From the NCBI GenBank assembly GCA_905210415.1, contig CAJLWM010000019.1, positions 1-31,279 on the forward strand: DNA of 31,279 nt, in the 5' to 3' direction. Shown here one piece after another: positions 15,618 to 23,276 of the stretch (its first letter is position 1; the number at the start of each line of letters is the position of its first letter). Both the position numbers and the translations under genes were made by a program. The DNA comes from an uncultured Prevotellaceae bacterium (lineage in GTDB: Bacteria > Bacteroidota > Bacteroidia > Bacteroidales > Muribaculaceae). The notes under the pieces are model-generated. The model had not been told where the DNA came from, did not search any database, and worked only from the letters and a program-made list of their open reading frames with translations.

Positions 15618-16976
15618 ATGACAAAGCATATAAAACTAATTATACTGATGTTGGGCGTGGCATTGTCGGCTACGGCCCAAAATACCAATACTGCCTATTT
15701 CCTTGATGGCTACCTCTTTCGCTATCAGATGAATCCAGCCATTGGCAATGCGCAAAACTTCGTGGCTATGCCAGGCGTGGGCAATGTGAATGTGTCGCAA
15801 CGAGGCACGTTGGCGATGACCGATGTGCTGTATAACGTGGGCGGCAAGACCACCACATTCCTCAATCCAGAGGTGAGCGCCAGCGAGGTGATGGGTAACC
15901 TCAAGAACAACAATCGCACAAGCGTAGACCTCTCGCTCGAGTTGATCTCATTCGGGTTTAAGGGTCTGAAAGGATACAACACAGTGAGCATCAGCACTCG
16001 CAGCAACGCCGCGGTGAGAGTGCCGAAGGATCTCTTCAGATTGCTCAAAGAAGGTGCTTCAAACGACACCTACGACATCTCAAACGTGAATGCGCATGCC
16101 GATGCCTTTGCCGAGGTGGCGCTCAATCACTCGCACGCTATAAGCCGAAATGTGCGCATCGGTGCCACGCTGAAGGCGCTTGTGGGTATGGGTAATCTTG
16201 ACGCCGACTTCAACACCGCGCAACTCGCGCTTGGCGAAGACAGCTGGACTGCCACCACCGATGCGAAGATACAGACCAATATGAAGGGCTTCTCATATAA
16301 AACGAGCGTCAACGATCGCACGGGCCATGAATATGTGAGTGGTGCGGATATAGATTTCTCGGGCGTGAGCGGCTTTGGTGTGGCTGTAGACCTTGGTGTG
16401 GTGGCTACGCTCAAAGATTTTGAGATTAGCGCAGCTGTGCTCGACCTGGGTATGATAAATTGGAGCAACACTTATGTGGCATCAACCAACGGCCGTCAGA
16501 CATTCACCACCGACCGTTATACATTCAACGTAGATGGCGATGCACCAAACAATTTCGATGACGAACTGGATCGCATAGGCGACGACCTATCGGCGCTTTA
16601 CGAACTCACTGATATGGGCGATAGGGGTAGCCGCACGCGTATGCTTGCTTCTACAATCAACTTGGGCGTGAAATACACGTTGCCTACCTACAAGGCGCTT
16701 AGCTTCGGATTGCTCAATACCACTCGCTTGCAGGGTGACTTCACGTGGACCGAGTTTCGCGCGTCGGCCAACTATGCGCCGAGCCGATTGTTCTCAATGG
16801 GTGTGAGCGCTGCGGCTGGCACTAATGGCATGGGACTTGGCTGGATGCTCAATCTCCATCCTAATGGATTCAACTTGTTTGCCGGTATGGACTACGCCAA
16901 CTTCCGCCTCGCCAAGCAGGGGGTGCCTTTGAGCAGCAATACTGCTGTGAATGTGGGTATCAATTTCCCATTCTGA
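15618..16976 (+). CDS. DUF5723-type outer-membrane beta-barrel protein
   Basis: A 452-aa protein with a signal peptide (residues 1-20, ending ATAQ). The N-terminus has AYFLDGYLFRYQMNPAIGN, typical of DUF5723 proteins. It continues in alternating beta-strand segments rich in Gly, Asn and aromatics, and ends in Phe (INFPF), as outer-membrane barrels do. Function in this family is unknown. It is in an operon with the lipoprotein upstream (15 bp gap). Confidence 0.85.
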   Translation: MTKHIKLIILMLGVALSATAQNTNTAYFLDGYLFRYQMNPAIGNAQNFVAMPGVGNVNVSQRGTLAMTDVLYNVGGKTTTFLNPEVSASEVMGNLKNNNRTSVDLSLELISFGFKGLKGYNTVSISTRSNAAVRVPKDLFRLLKEGASNDTYDISNVNAHADAFAEVALNHSHAISRNVRIGATLKALVGMGNLDADFNTAQLALGEDSWTATTDAKIQTNMKGFSYKTSVNDRTGHEYVSGADIDFSGVSGFGVAVDLGVVATLKDFEISAAVLDLGMINWSNTYVASTNGRQTFTTDRYTFNVDGDAPNNFDDELDRIGDDLSALYELTDMGDRGSRTRMLASTINLGVKYTLPTYKALSFGLLNTTRLQGDFTWTEFRASANYAPSRLFSMGVSAAAGTNGMGLGWMLNLHPNGFNLFAGMDYANFRLAKQGVPLSSNTAVNVGINFPF

Positions 16977-17010
16977 TAGGCTGACATCTGCGGTTGATAC
17001 GAAAAAAACG

Positions 17011-17048
17011 ATTAGGGCAGGATTCCAAACAAGGAGTCCAGCCCTAAT
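17011..17048 (-). terminator. Terminator between convergent DUF5723 and MFS genes
   Basis: Arms 17011-17026 and 17033-17048 pair with few mismatches. On the minus strand the hairpin is followed by C, G and a run of seven T, so it best serves the MFS gene. It also lies 35 nt past the DUF5723 stop. The palindromic repeat at 17073-17260 therefore falls inside the MFS 3' untranslated region. Confidence 0.75.
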
Positions 17049-17072
17049 TGAATATTGTTATTGATAGTGTTT

Positions 17073-17260
17073 ATCCCAAATCGGGCATTAGGCCGTAAAT
17101 GTAGTAGTTTTTTCTACTGCTTGGAGTCTTTCGTTTTTTATAAGGCATCTTTTGCTTGTTTTTAACTCGCAATAGCCTGCTATTACTCATTAAAAAGCAA
17201 TCAAAATCTGCGCTTCTAAAATTCCGAAATCCTTCCAAGCCCTAATGACCGAATTGGGTT
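17073..17260 (+). repeat. Long-palindrome dispersed element, copy A
   Basis: It starts ATCCCAAATCGGGCATTAGG and ends CCTAATGACCGAATTGGGTT, so the ends are inverted repeats. It is roughly 85% like copy B (21028-21232) by eye and in the same orientation, with an inner palindrome AATAGCCTGCTATT (17171-17184). The right end reaches the stop codon of the MFS gene (17260-17262). Confidence 0.85.
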
Positions 17261-18486
17261 TATCGGTTTGCTTGATGCTTTCTCAACATATAGAAAGCGA
17301 AAGCCCAAACCACAAGGAATGTGGCAAGAGGCACCACGAAAGCAGTGGTGATAGACATCGCGTCGGCCACATATCCCAAGGCCAATGGGCCAATCGCGCC
17401 ACCCACTACGCTCATCATCAAGATTGAAGAAGCCTTCTCGGTGTCAGCGCCAAGGCCGCGAATAGAGAGCGCGAAAATGGTTGGGAACATAAGGCTCTCA
17501 AACATATATGTGAGCACAAGTGCCGCCTTGGAAATCACGCCAAGAGGAGCTATCACGGCAAGCATCATCAGCACAGCGCCGCATGCGCACACAAAGAACA
17601 CTTTCTCGGTGGCAACGCGTGTCATGATGAAGCTGCTCATAAATCGGCCGAGCATAAACAGCATCAAACCGCCGAACGACAATGCCCAAGTGGCTTGGGT
17701 AGGGGAGAGGAAGTCGTCGTCGGTCATGAAGTTGATGAAGAATGTGTTGATAGAAATTTCAGAAATCTCATAGCAGAGCAATGCTGCGAAGCCGAAGAAG
17801 AAGGTAAATCCAAGGCCTTTCTTCACCTTGTCGGTCTTTGTTTCGCTTTGTTGTAGTATCACCTCTGGCAAGTTGATGCGAGTGAACACCAATGCCACTG
17901 CAATCACAAATACGGCGATGATGCAGTATGGAACGGCGATGTTGATGTCGTCGCCCGACTTTGTGCTGCCGTCGTTGAAGAAATACAATCCGCTGAGCAA
18001 CGCTCCGAACATACATCCGAGGCCGTTGAAGGTCTGCGACATGTTGATGCGGCTTGATGATGTGCGGCTGTCGCCGAGCAGGGTCACGTAAGGGTTGGCT
18101 GCTGTCTCAAGCAAGCACAGACCCAGACCGAGCACAAACAGAGGCGCCAGCAGCGCGATGAGTGCGCCCAATTCGGCCATTGGGATAAAGAGAAACGCGC
18201 CTACGGCAAACATTAGCAGACCGCTGATCACGCCCTTGCGTGTGCCGTAGCGACGAATAAGAAGTCCTGCAGGAATCGCCCCGAGGAAATATGCCATATA
18301 CACACTGCATTGTATGAGGGCCGATTCGCCGTAGCTTGCCTCATATTGCATTTGCACGTGCTTGTTGAGCACGTCGAGTATTGCTCTTGCACCACCCCAG
18401 ATGAAGAATAGCGAGGTGATAAGAATAAACGGTATCAGATATTGGCGTGCCACCATAGGCACTTTGCCGTTTTGCCCTTTTTGCAT
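17260..18486 (-). CDS. Sugar MFS transporter, FucP/NagP-like
   Basis: A 408-aa inner-membrane carrier with twelve predicted spans. The family signature includes FFIWGGARAILDVLNKHVQ near the N-terminus, RRYGTRKG in the cytoplasmic loop and GLCLLETAANPYVTLLG in the fifth helix region, as in fucose, glucose/galactose and N-acetylglucosamine H+ symporters. It is divergent from a GH20 beta-hexosaminidase, which suggests uptake of N-acetylhexosamines released by that enzyme (NagP-like role; inference). The promoter is at 18524-18555. Its 3' end touches a dispersed palindromic element. Confidence 0.9.
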   Translation of the reverse strand: MQKGQNGKVPMVARQYLIPFILITSLFFIWGGARAILDVLNKHVQMQYEASYGESALIQCSVYMAYFLGAIPAGLLIRRYGTRKGVISGLLMFAVGAFLFIPMAELGALIALLAPLFVLGLGLCLLETAANPYVTLLGDSRTSSSRINMSQTFNGLGCMFGALLSGLYFFNDGSTKSGDDINIAVPYCIIAVFVIAVALVFTRINLPEVILQQSETKTDKVKKGLGFTFFFGFAALLCYEISEISINTFFINFMTDDDFLSPTQATWALSFGGLMLFMLGRFMSSFIMTRVATEKVFFVCACGAVLMMLAVIAPLGVISKAALVLTYMFESLMFPTIFALSIRGLGADTEKASSILMMSVVGGAIGPLALGYVADAMSITTAFVVPLATFLVVWAFAFYMLRKHQANR

Positions 18487-18523
18487 TTCTGTTGCTTTTT
18501 AAGTTAAATCAATAAATAATTTA

Positions 18524-18555
18524 CAAAAGTAACAAAGTTTGCGCGCAACACCAAA
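18524..18555 (-). promoter_or_regulatory. Promoter of the MFS transporter
   Basis: Minus strand: TTTG (18552-18555), 20-nt spacer, TACTTTTG (18524-18531). Leader of about 30-35 nt to the ATG at 18486. Confidence 0.72.
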
Positions 18556-18616
18556 AATATTTTCTAAAGTCGTGATTTTTTGACGGGTTGCACTATCTTT
18601 TGATAAGATAGGCTTC

Positions 18617-18815
18617 ATTCGGAAACACGGCTCTTTCATTTAACTTTGGTGTTGTTTAGCAACTGCTTGAATAAGTAGTATTTACCCAAGTCTAATCTGT
18701 GGAATATATAAAAACAGCTTTGTTGGGTGTTATTGAGAGTCGCTTCTAACCGACTAATACTTATGGATATTGAAAATTCAAAGCATTTTTAAATGAAAGA
18801 GCCGTGATTCGGAAA
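18617..18815. mobile_element. MITE-like element with 18-bp TIRs and 9-bp target duplication
   Basis: CACGGCTCTTTCATTTAA (18626-18643) and its exact complement (18789-18806) bound a 181-bp element without a gene. ATTCGGAAA occurs directly on both sides (18617-18625 and 18807-18815), which is the mark of a transposition event. The ends carry GGCTCTTT, reminiscent of ISL3-family termini, but that family usually duplicates 8 bp, so the parent transposase is uncertain. It sits between the divergent MFS and hexosaminidase promoters, 22 nt from the -33 box of the latter. Confidence 0.9.
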
Positions 18816-18822
18816 TATCAAT

Positions 18823-18836
18823 TTGAGCAAGCTCAA
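18823..18836. promoter_or_regulatory. Palindromic operator candidate before the hexosaminidase promoter
   Basis: TTGAGCAAGCTCAA is a perfect 6+6 palindrome with a 2-nt centre. It abuts the -33 TTG at 18837. It is a good site for a dimeric regulator of the amino-sugar genes, but there is no regulator gene nearby. Confidence 0.5.
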
Positions 18837-18867
18837 TTGATTATTTCTCTTATTTGCACTATCTTTG
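18837..18867 (+). promoter_or_regulatory. Promoter of the GH20 gene
   Basis: TTG (18837-18839), 20-nt spacer, TATCTTTG (18860-18867). Leader of about 20-25 nt to the ATG at 18895. Confidence 0.78.
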
Positions 18868-18894
18868 TAAAAATATGAAACTAAACCGAATAAT

Positions 18895-20952
18895 ATGAAG
18901 AAAATAATCATTGCGGCAATCGTTGCGGCGTTTTCTGTGGTTGTGGCTTGGGCTTCTGAGCATCCTGTGCTTTTGCCTATGCCTAAGCATGTTGAGTGGA
19001 ATAATGGTTGGCATTCGCTGCCGAAACACTTGCGTTGGTATACCAACGTCACCGACAAGGCGCAGCGCGATGCTCTTGCCAGCGCGGTGGAGCAGATTGC
19101 CAGCGAAAATGCGGCTATCAAGAAGGTGGAATGCGCTAAGCCCCGCAAGGCTCAGTTGCTACTCACCCTTAGTGCCGATAAGCAGGCGTTTGCCACCGAT
19201 GAGGCGTATACGCTGAAGGTGACGGCGCGTCGCATCGAGATTGCTGGCCGCACAGCTCAGGCGCTGTATCGCGGCCTTCAGACTTTGCGTCAAATGGCTT
19301 TTGAGTCTTCGCAACTGCAGCTGGTCACCATATCTGATAGTCCTCGCTTTGCCGACCGTGGCGTGATGCTCGATGTGAGCCGTCATTTCTTCAGCAAGGA
19401 GTTTGTGAAGAAGCAGATTCGCGAAATTGCTGCGCTGAAGATGAATCGCTTGCACTTGCACCTCACTGATGGTGCTGGTTGGCGCATCGAGATAAAGAAA
19501 TATCCTCGCCTCACTCAGATGGCGGCATGGCGTCCGGCTCAAAACTGGAAGGAATGGCGCGATATGGGTGCTAAATATAGCACTGAGGGCGCCAAGGATG
19601 CGTTTGGCGGTTATTATACTCAAGACGACATTCGCGAGTTGGTGGCTTACGCTCGTGCTCACTTCGTCGCTCTTGTGCCTGAGGTGGAGATGCCTTCGCA
19701 TAGCGAGGAGACGTTGGCTGCTTACCCCGAACTCTCTTGCTCGGGTAAGCCTTACGTCAATGCCGACTTCTGCCCTGGTAATGAGGCTGTGTATACGTTC
19801 TGGCGCAACGTGCTTTCCGAGGTGGTGGCATTGTTCCCCGACACGGAGATTCATATAGGCGGCGACGAGGCTGGTAAACAGGCTTGGAAGACTTGCCCGA
19901 AATGTCAAGCCACTATGAAGCAGCACAATCTTGCCGACGTGAATGCCCTTCAGACTTATTTCGCCGAGCGCATCAGCGCTATCGCTAAGGAACTGGGCGC
20001 AACAATCGTTGGATGGGACGACCTCATGATAGGTGGCGCGCCTAAGGGTAGCACCGTGCAGATATGGGGCGACATCAGCAAGGCGCAACAGGCTGTGAAA
20101 GACGGCCATAAGGTGATACTCTCGCCGGGCAATTACCTCTATCTCGATAAATATCAAGACTATCCGCTGTCGCAACCTGAGGCTATTGGCGGCTATCTGC
20201 CGTTGTCTGATGTGTATGCCTTTGGTGGCGTGCTCGACACCTTGCAGTTTGCCAACCCAAAGATGGTGCGTGGTGTGGAGGCTTGCCTATGGACAGAATA
20301 TGTGCCTACCGAGCAGCGCGTTGAAGCGATGCTCTATCCTCGCTTGTTTGCCCTAAGCGAGGTGGGATGGAGTGAGCATGGCGATATGCGAGAATTCTTG
20401 CGCAGAGCAGCGGTGCTTAATCACCGATTGGAAAAGGCTGGCTATACACCGTTCTCGCTCGACGAGGAAGTGGGTCAGCGCCCCGAATATAAGACTCCGG
20501 TGAAGGCGTTGTCGGTTGGCAAACCAGTGAAATACAACATCCCTTATAGCCCATCGTATGTGGCAGGTGGCAACGGATCGCTCACCGACGGCCTGCGTGG
20601 CGGATGGACGTATTCCGACCGCCGTTGGCAAGGATTTATCAATAAGGGCCGCTTGGACATTACTATCGACCTGCTCGCCGATACTGACATACAAAGCGTG
20701 GCATTAGACTTCTTGCAGGTGGCAGGCGCACAGGTCTACACCCCTGCCAAGATAGAGGTGCTGGTTTCGGCCGATGGCGAAACGTTTAAGAGCGTAGACG
20801 CAACCACATGGACCGACGATAAGGATTGCCCATTCAAGATAGAGTCATACACATGGCACGGCGCCGAAAAGGCCCGCTATGTGAGAGTGAAAGCCGACTG
20901 CTCGTCGCAACTGAGCGGCTGGATATTCACCGACGAAGTCATCGTGAAATAA
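18895..20952 (+). CDS. GH20 beta-N-acetylhexosaminidase with C-terminal F5/8-type module
   Basis: Exo-enzyme releasing terminal beta-linked GlcNAc or GalNAc from glycans by substrate-assisted catalysis. 685 aa with a signal peptide (about residues 1-21). In order: GH20b N-terminal domain (about 25-150), GH20 catalytic barrel (about 155-505) with HLHLTDGAGWRIEIKKYP, and the catalytic pair Asp324-Glu325 in HIGGDEAGKQAW. The C-terminal region (about 545-685) looks like a galactose-binding/F5-8C module ending FTDEVIVK. The divergent MFS carrier supports an amino-sugar use pathway on host or bacterial glycans. Terminator at 20979-21020. Confidence 0.95.
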   Translation: MKKIIIAAIVAAFSVVVAWASEHPVLLPMPKHVEWNNGWHSLPKHLRWYTNVTDKAQRDALASAVEQIASENAAIKKVECAKPRKAQLLLTLSADKQAFATDEAYTLKVTARRIEIAGRTAQALYRGLQTLRQMAFESSQLQLVTISDSPRFADRGVMLDVSRHFFSKEFVKKQIREIAALKMNRLHLHLTDGAGWRIEIKKYPRLTQMAAWRPAQNWKEWRDMGAKYSTEGAKDAFGGYYTQDDIRELVAYARAHFVALVPEVEMPSHSEETLAAYPELSCSGKPYVNADFCPGNEAVYTFWRNVLSEVVALFPDTEIHIGGDEAGKQAWKTCPKCQATMKQHNLADVNALQTYFAERISAIAKELGATIVGWDDLMIGGAPKGSTVQIWGDISKAQQAVKDGHKVILSPGNYLYLDKYQDYPLSQPEAIGGYLPLSDVYAFGGVLDTLQFANPKMVRGVEACLWTEYVPTEQRVEAMLYPRLFALSEVGWSEHGDMREFLRRAAVLNHRLEKAGYTPFSLDEEVGQRPEYKTPVKALSVGKPVKYNIPYSPSYVAGGNGSLTDGLRGGWTYSDRRWQGFINKGRLDITIDLLADTDIQSVALDFLQVAGAQVYTPAKIEVLVSADGETFKSVDATTWTDDKDCPFKIESYTWHGAEKARYVRVKADCSSQLSGWIFTDEVIVK

Positions 20953-20978
20953 TCACCCCTCTGGCAGGAGTGCTTTGA

Positions 20979-21020
20979 ACACAATCGAGCAGGAAGGATT
21001 TCCCTCCTACTCGATTGTGT
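20979..21020 (+). terminator. Terminator after the GH20 gene
   Basis: ACACAATCGAG (20979-20989) pairs exactly with 21010-21020. The inner AGGA/TCCT extends the stem, and a T-rich tail follows. Confidence 0.8.
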
Positions 21021-21027
21021 TGTATTT

Positions 21028-21232
21028 AACCCAAATCGGTCGTCATTAGGTCGTAAATGTGTGTGTTTTTTCCTACTGCTTGGAGGCTTTCGGAATTTTA
21101 TAAGGCATCTTTTGTTTGTTTTTAACTCGCAATAGCACGCTATTACTCATTAAAAATCAATTAAAAATCAATCAAAATCTGCACTTCTAAAATTCCGAAA
21201 TCATACCAAGCCCTAATGCCCGAATTGGGTTT
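21028..21232 (+). repeat. Long-palindrome dispersed element, copy B
   Basis: Starts AACCCAAATCGG and ends CCGAATTGGGTT, 205 bp. It differs from copy A mainly by an 11-nt tandem duplication near 21151-21170 and point changes. Beyond the outer arms, 21087-21104 is a near complement of 21184-21202, so the whole element is a long imperfect palindrome with an extra stretch (21051-21074) in the left arm. Inner palindrome AATAGCACGCTATT at 21131-21144. The rest of the 20953-21444 gap holds the GH20 terminator and the next promoter region. Confidence 0.85.
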
Positions 21233-21342
21233 GCGCTATTGATGTGTTTGTTGCTGGAAACTAAATTTTGGGGAATCAGCGAATAAATTTGCAGAATTAA
21301 CAAATATTAACGGTTGGGGGTAAATGCCGTTCTCTTTTTTGT

Positions 21343-21350
21343 TAAATTTG
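21343..21350 (+). promoter_or_regulatory. -7 box upstream of the 4-TM protein
   Basis: TAAATTTG matches the -7 consensus. A TTG at 21314 is too far upstream (26 nt) for a normal -33. A second TAAATTTGC occurs at 21284-21292. Transcription from 21343 would place the ATG at 21387 about 30 nt into the message. Confidence 0.45.
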
Positions 21351-21386
21351 CAATTATAACAGATAAAATCTTAAAACTTAACGGAA

Positions 21387-21419
21387 ATGAAAATTCTTAG
21401 TTTTTTTTTCATCTCGTAA
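21387..21419 (+). other. Short leader ORF with a T9 tract
   Basis: ATG at 21387 encodes MKILSFFFIS and stops at 21417. It contains nine consecutive T (21401-21409). Removing one T would turn the frame into MKILSFFSSRKSGKNNNRT and run directly into the ATG at 21445 of the next gene. It may be a leader peptide, a phase-variable start, or an indel in this sequence. Confidence 0.45.
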
Positions 21420-21444
21420 ATCCGGTAAAAATAATAATCGGACA

Positions 21445-22101
21445 ATGAGAGAAGAGTTGGAATTGCAGCTACATGAGCAGTATGCTGTGAACAACAATGC
21501 AAACTTGGGTAGTATTATATCGCTTGTAGTAGGTGTCATTGCCGTTTTGTGGGCATTTGGCTATGTTTATTTATACTCAAGTTTAGATAAAGCCGCGAGT
21601 CTTGGCTCTTTGGTTAGTTCGGGTGAAAAATATTCGTTAGATGCACTCATAATGACTGCAGATGCCGCAATTTTTGTGTTGGCAATCTTGTTTTTGATTT
21701 GTTTGAATAGGGGTGCTTATCAGCGAAAAGAGCAGTTTATAATACACACCATCCGATGGCAATATTTCCAAGAATTTAATAAGGGTAAGGATCTGGAGCA
21801 GCCGAAGAAGTTGGCGAAAATATTTCCAAAAGGCTATAATCCGTATGGGAAGAATAAATGCGGTTTTGTGCAAGACGTATTTTGGCTTATGATGGTAACT
21901 TTTGTGGTATTGACAGTGATAATATTAGTACTGACAACTTCCAAGATAGCAAACCAAGTAGACCGTACGATAGGGTTGATAATCATTTCTGTAATATTAG
22001 TTATGTTACTTGCTTTTTGTTGCTGGCAGAAGTGGCAAAAAGCCTTTGAAAAATACAAGGAATTGGAAAAAGAATACGAAGAATATAAACCAGAAGAATA
22101 A
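21445..22101 (+). CDS. Four-helix membrane protein of unknown function
   Basis: 218 aa with four hydrophobic segments near residues 20-45, 70-90, 148-170 and 178-196, plus a charged C-terminal coil (FEKYKELEKEYEEYKPEE). There is no signal peptide or recognised motif. The ATG at 21445 is used here, but an upstream start at 21387 would be in frame if the T9 tract lost one T. The gene ends 6 bp before the BspA-like LRR gene, so the two are probably co-transcribed. The region is AT-richer than the neighbouring glycan genes. Confidence 0.75.
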   Translation: MREELELQLHEQYAVNNNANLGSIISLVVGVIAVLWAFGYVYLYSSLDKAASLGSLVSSGEKYSLDALIMTADAAIFVLAILFLICLNRGAYQRKEQFIIHTIRWQYFQEFNKGKDLEQPKKLAKIFPKGYNPYGKNKCGFVQDVFWLMMVTFVVLTVIILVLTTSKIANQVDRTIGLIIISVILVMLLAFCCWQKWQKAFEKYKELEKEYEEYKPEE

Positions 22102-22107
22102 ATAATT

Positions 22108-23232
22108 ATGAGACAGTTATTTTTACGAATGACAGCGGTAATGGCGGCAGTGTTGCTGTCGTGCGCCAACCTATGGGCAGAATCGTCGGGAAAGTGTGGA
22201 AGATTCCTCACGTGGACACTTGACGATAACGGGGTGCTTACAATATCCGGAAAAGGGGAAATGTACGATTATAAGGAATCTGGTGGTTCGCCTTGGAAGA
22301 ATAATAATGCAATTAAAAAGGTTGTAATTACTGCGGGCGTTACCAGAATTGGAGATTATGCATTTTACGATTGCAGCGGCTTGACGAGCGTAACGATAGG
22401 AAACAGCGTTACGAGTATCGGGAAGCGTGCGTTTTCTGGCTGCTCTGGCTTGACGAGCGTCACGATAGGAAACAGCGTTACGAGTATCGGGAAGGATGCG
22501 TTTTGGGGTTGCAGCGGCTTGACGAGCGTCACGATAGGAAACAGCGTTAAGAGCATCGGGGATTATGCGTTTTGGGGTTGTAGCGGCTTGACGAGCGTAA
22601 CGATCCCTAACAGCGTTACGAGTATCGGGAAGGATGCATTTTGGGGTTGCAGTGGCTTGACGAGCGTCACGATCCCTAACAGCGTTACGAGCATCGGGCA
22701 GAAAGCGTTTCTGAATTGCAGCGGCTTGACGAGCGTGGAGATAGGGAACAGCGTTATGAGCATCGGGGATTATGCGTTTTATAAATGCTCTGGCTTGACG
22801 AGCGTCACAATCCCTAACAGCGTTACGAGCATCGGGGGGTATGCGTTTTATGGCTGCAGCGGCTTGGATAAGATTATCGTATTGGCAAAAAATCCTCCAG
22901 TTTGTGGCGGTAAAGTGTTTGATAATGTAGATAAACGAAATTGCGAATTGTTAGTTCCGCAGGAATCGTTGGAGGCATATAAGGCTGCTGACACGTGGAA
23001 GGATTTCTATAACATCATTGCAGGAATTGGTCAGGTCAAGGCTGATGATGTGAATGTGGCTGTTGTTGATGGAGAAATCTCCATCACCGGTGTGGTAGAC
23101 GATGCCGAGGTGGAGATATACAGCGCAAATGGAGCTATGATTTATCGTGGCACAAACAAGACCATAGCAGTGCCGTGCCAAGGTATCTACATAGTGCGCG
23201 TAGCCGGCAAAACCGTGAAAATAGCATTCTAA
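22108..23232 (+). CDS. BspA-like leucine-rich-repeat surface protein
   Basis: 374 aa. The N-terminal signal (residues 1-24) holds LLSC, so it may be a lipoprotein or be cleaved after LWA. Residues 89-249 are seven nearly identical 23-residue LRR_5 units of the CSGLTSVTIPNSVTSIG type. After a cap (CSGLDKIIVLAKNPP), the final 70 residues, VEIYSANGAMIYRGTN to GKTVKIAF, resemble a type IX secretion C-terminal sorting domain. Related BspA proteins bind host matrix proteins or other bacteria. Repeats are also near-identical as DNA (exact 69-nt period from 22372 to 22854), which allows changes in copy number. Confidence 0.9.
   Translation: MRQLFLRMTAVMAAVLLSCANLWAESSGKCGRFLTWTLDDNGVLTISGKGEMYDYKESGGSPWKNNNAIKKVVITAGVTRIGDYAFYDCSGLTSVTIGNSVTSIGKRAFSGCSGLTSVTIGNSVTSIGKDAFWGCSGLTSVTIGNSVKSIGDYAFWGCSGLTSVTIPNSVTSIGKDAFWGCSGLTSVTIPNSVTSIGQKAFLNCSGLTSVEIGNSVMSIGDYAFYKCSGLTSVTIPNSVTSIGGYAFYGCSGLDKIIVLAKNPPVCGGKVFDNVDKRNCELLVPQESLEAYKAADTWKDFYNIIAGIGQVKADDVNVAVVDGEISITGVVDDAEVEIYSANGAMIYRGTNKTIAVPCQGIYIVRVAGKTVKIAF
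22372..22854 (+). repeat. Seven 69-nt tandem repeats inside the LRR gene
   Basis: Units start at 22372, 22441, 22510, 22579, 22648, 22717 and 22786, each beginning TGC and coding one LRR. An eighth partial unit starts at 22855. Variation is concentrated in the two residues before AF and the one or two after it. Confidence 0.93.
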
Positions 23233-23276
23233 ACCCAGCAAATCGGGCATTATGGTCCTAATGGTCGAATCGGGTT
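23232..23276. repeat. Short form of the AACCC palindrome family at the LRR stop codon
   Basis: Only the outer arms are present. The left arm starts AACCC and contains AATCGGGCATTA; the right arm is CCTAATGGTCGAATCGGGTT. The centre is a few bases. The first base is the last base of the LRR gene stop codon. Confidence 0.6.

Noticed and set aside
18590..18609. TTGCACTATCTTTTGATAAG as a second GH20 promoter upstream of the MITE
   Set aside because: It resembles the real -7 region but no -33 box lies 19-21 nt upstream, and a 7-bp hairpin explains part of the sequence.
22365..22763. Regular 69-nt repeats that could suggest a CRISPR-like array, and minus-strand frames through them
   Set aside because: The repeats are contiguous without unique spacers, keep codon frame and encode LRR units on the plus strand.
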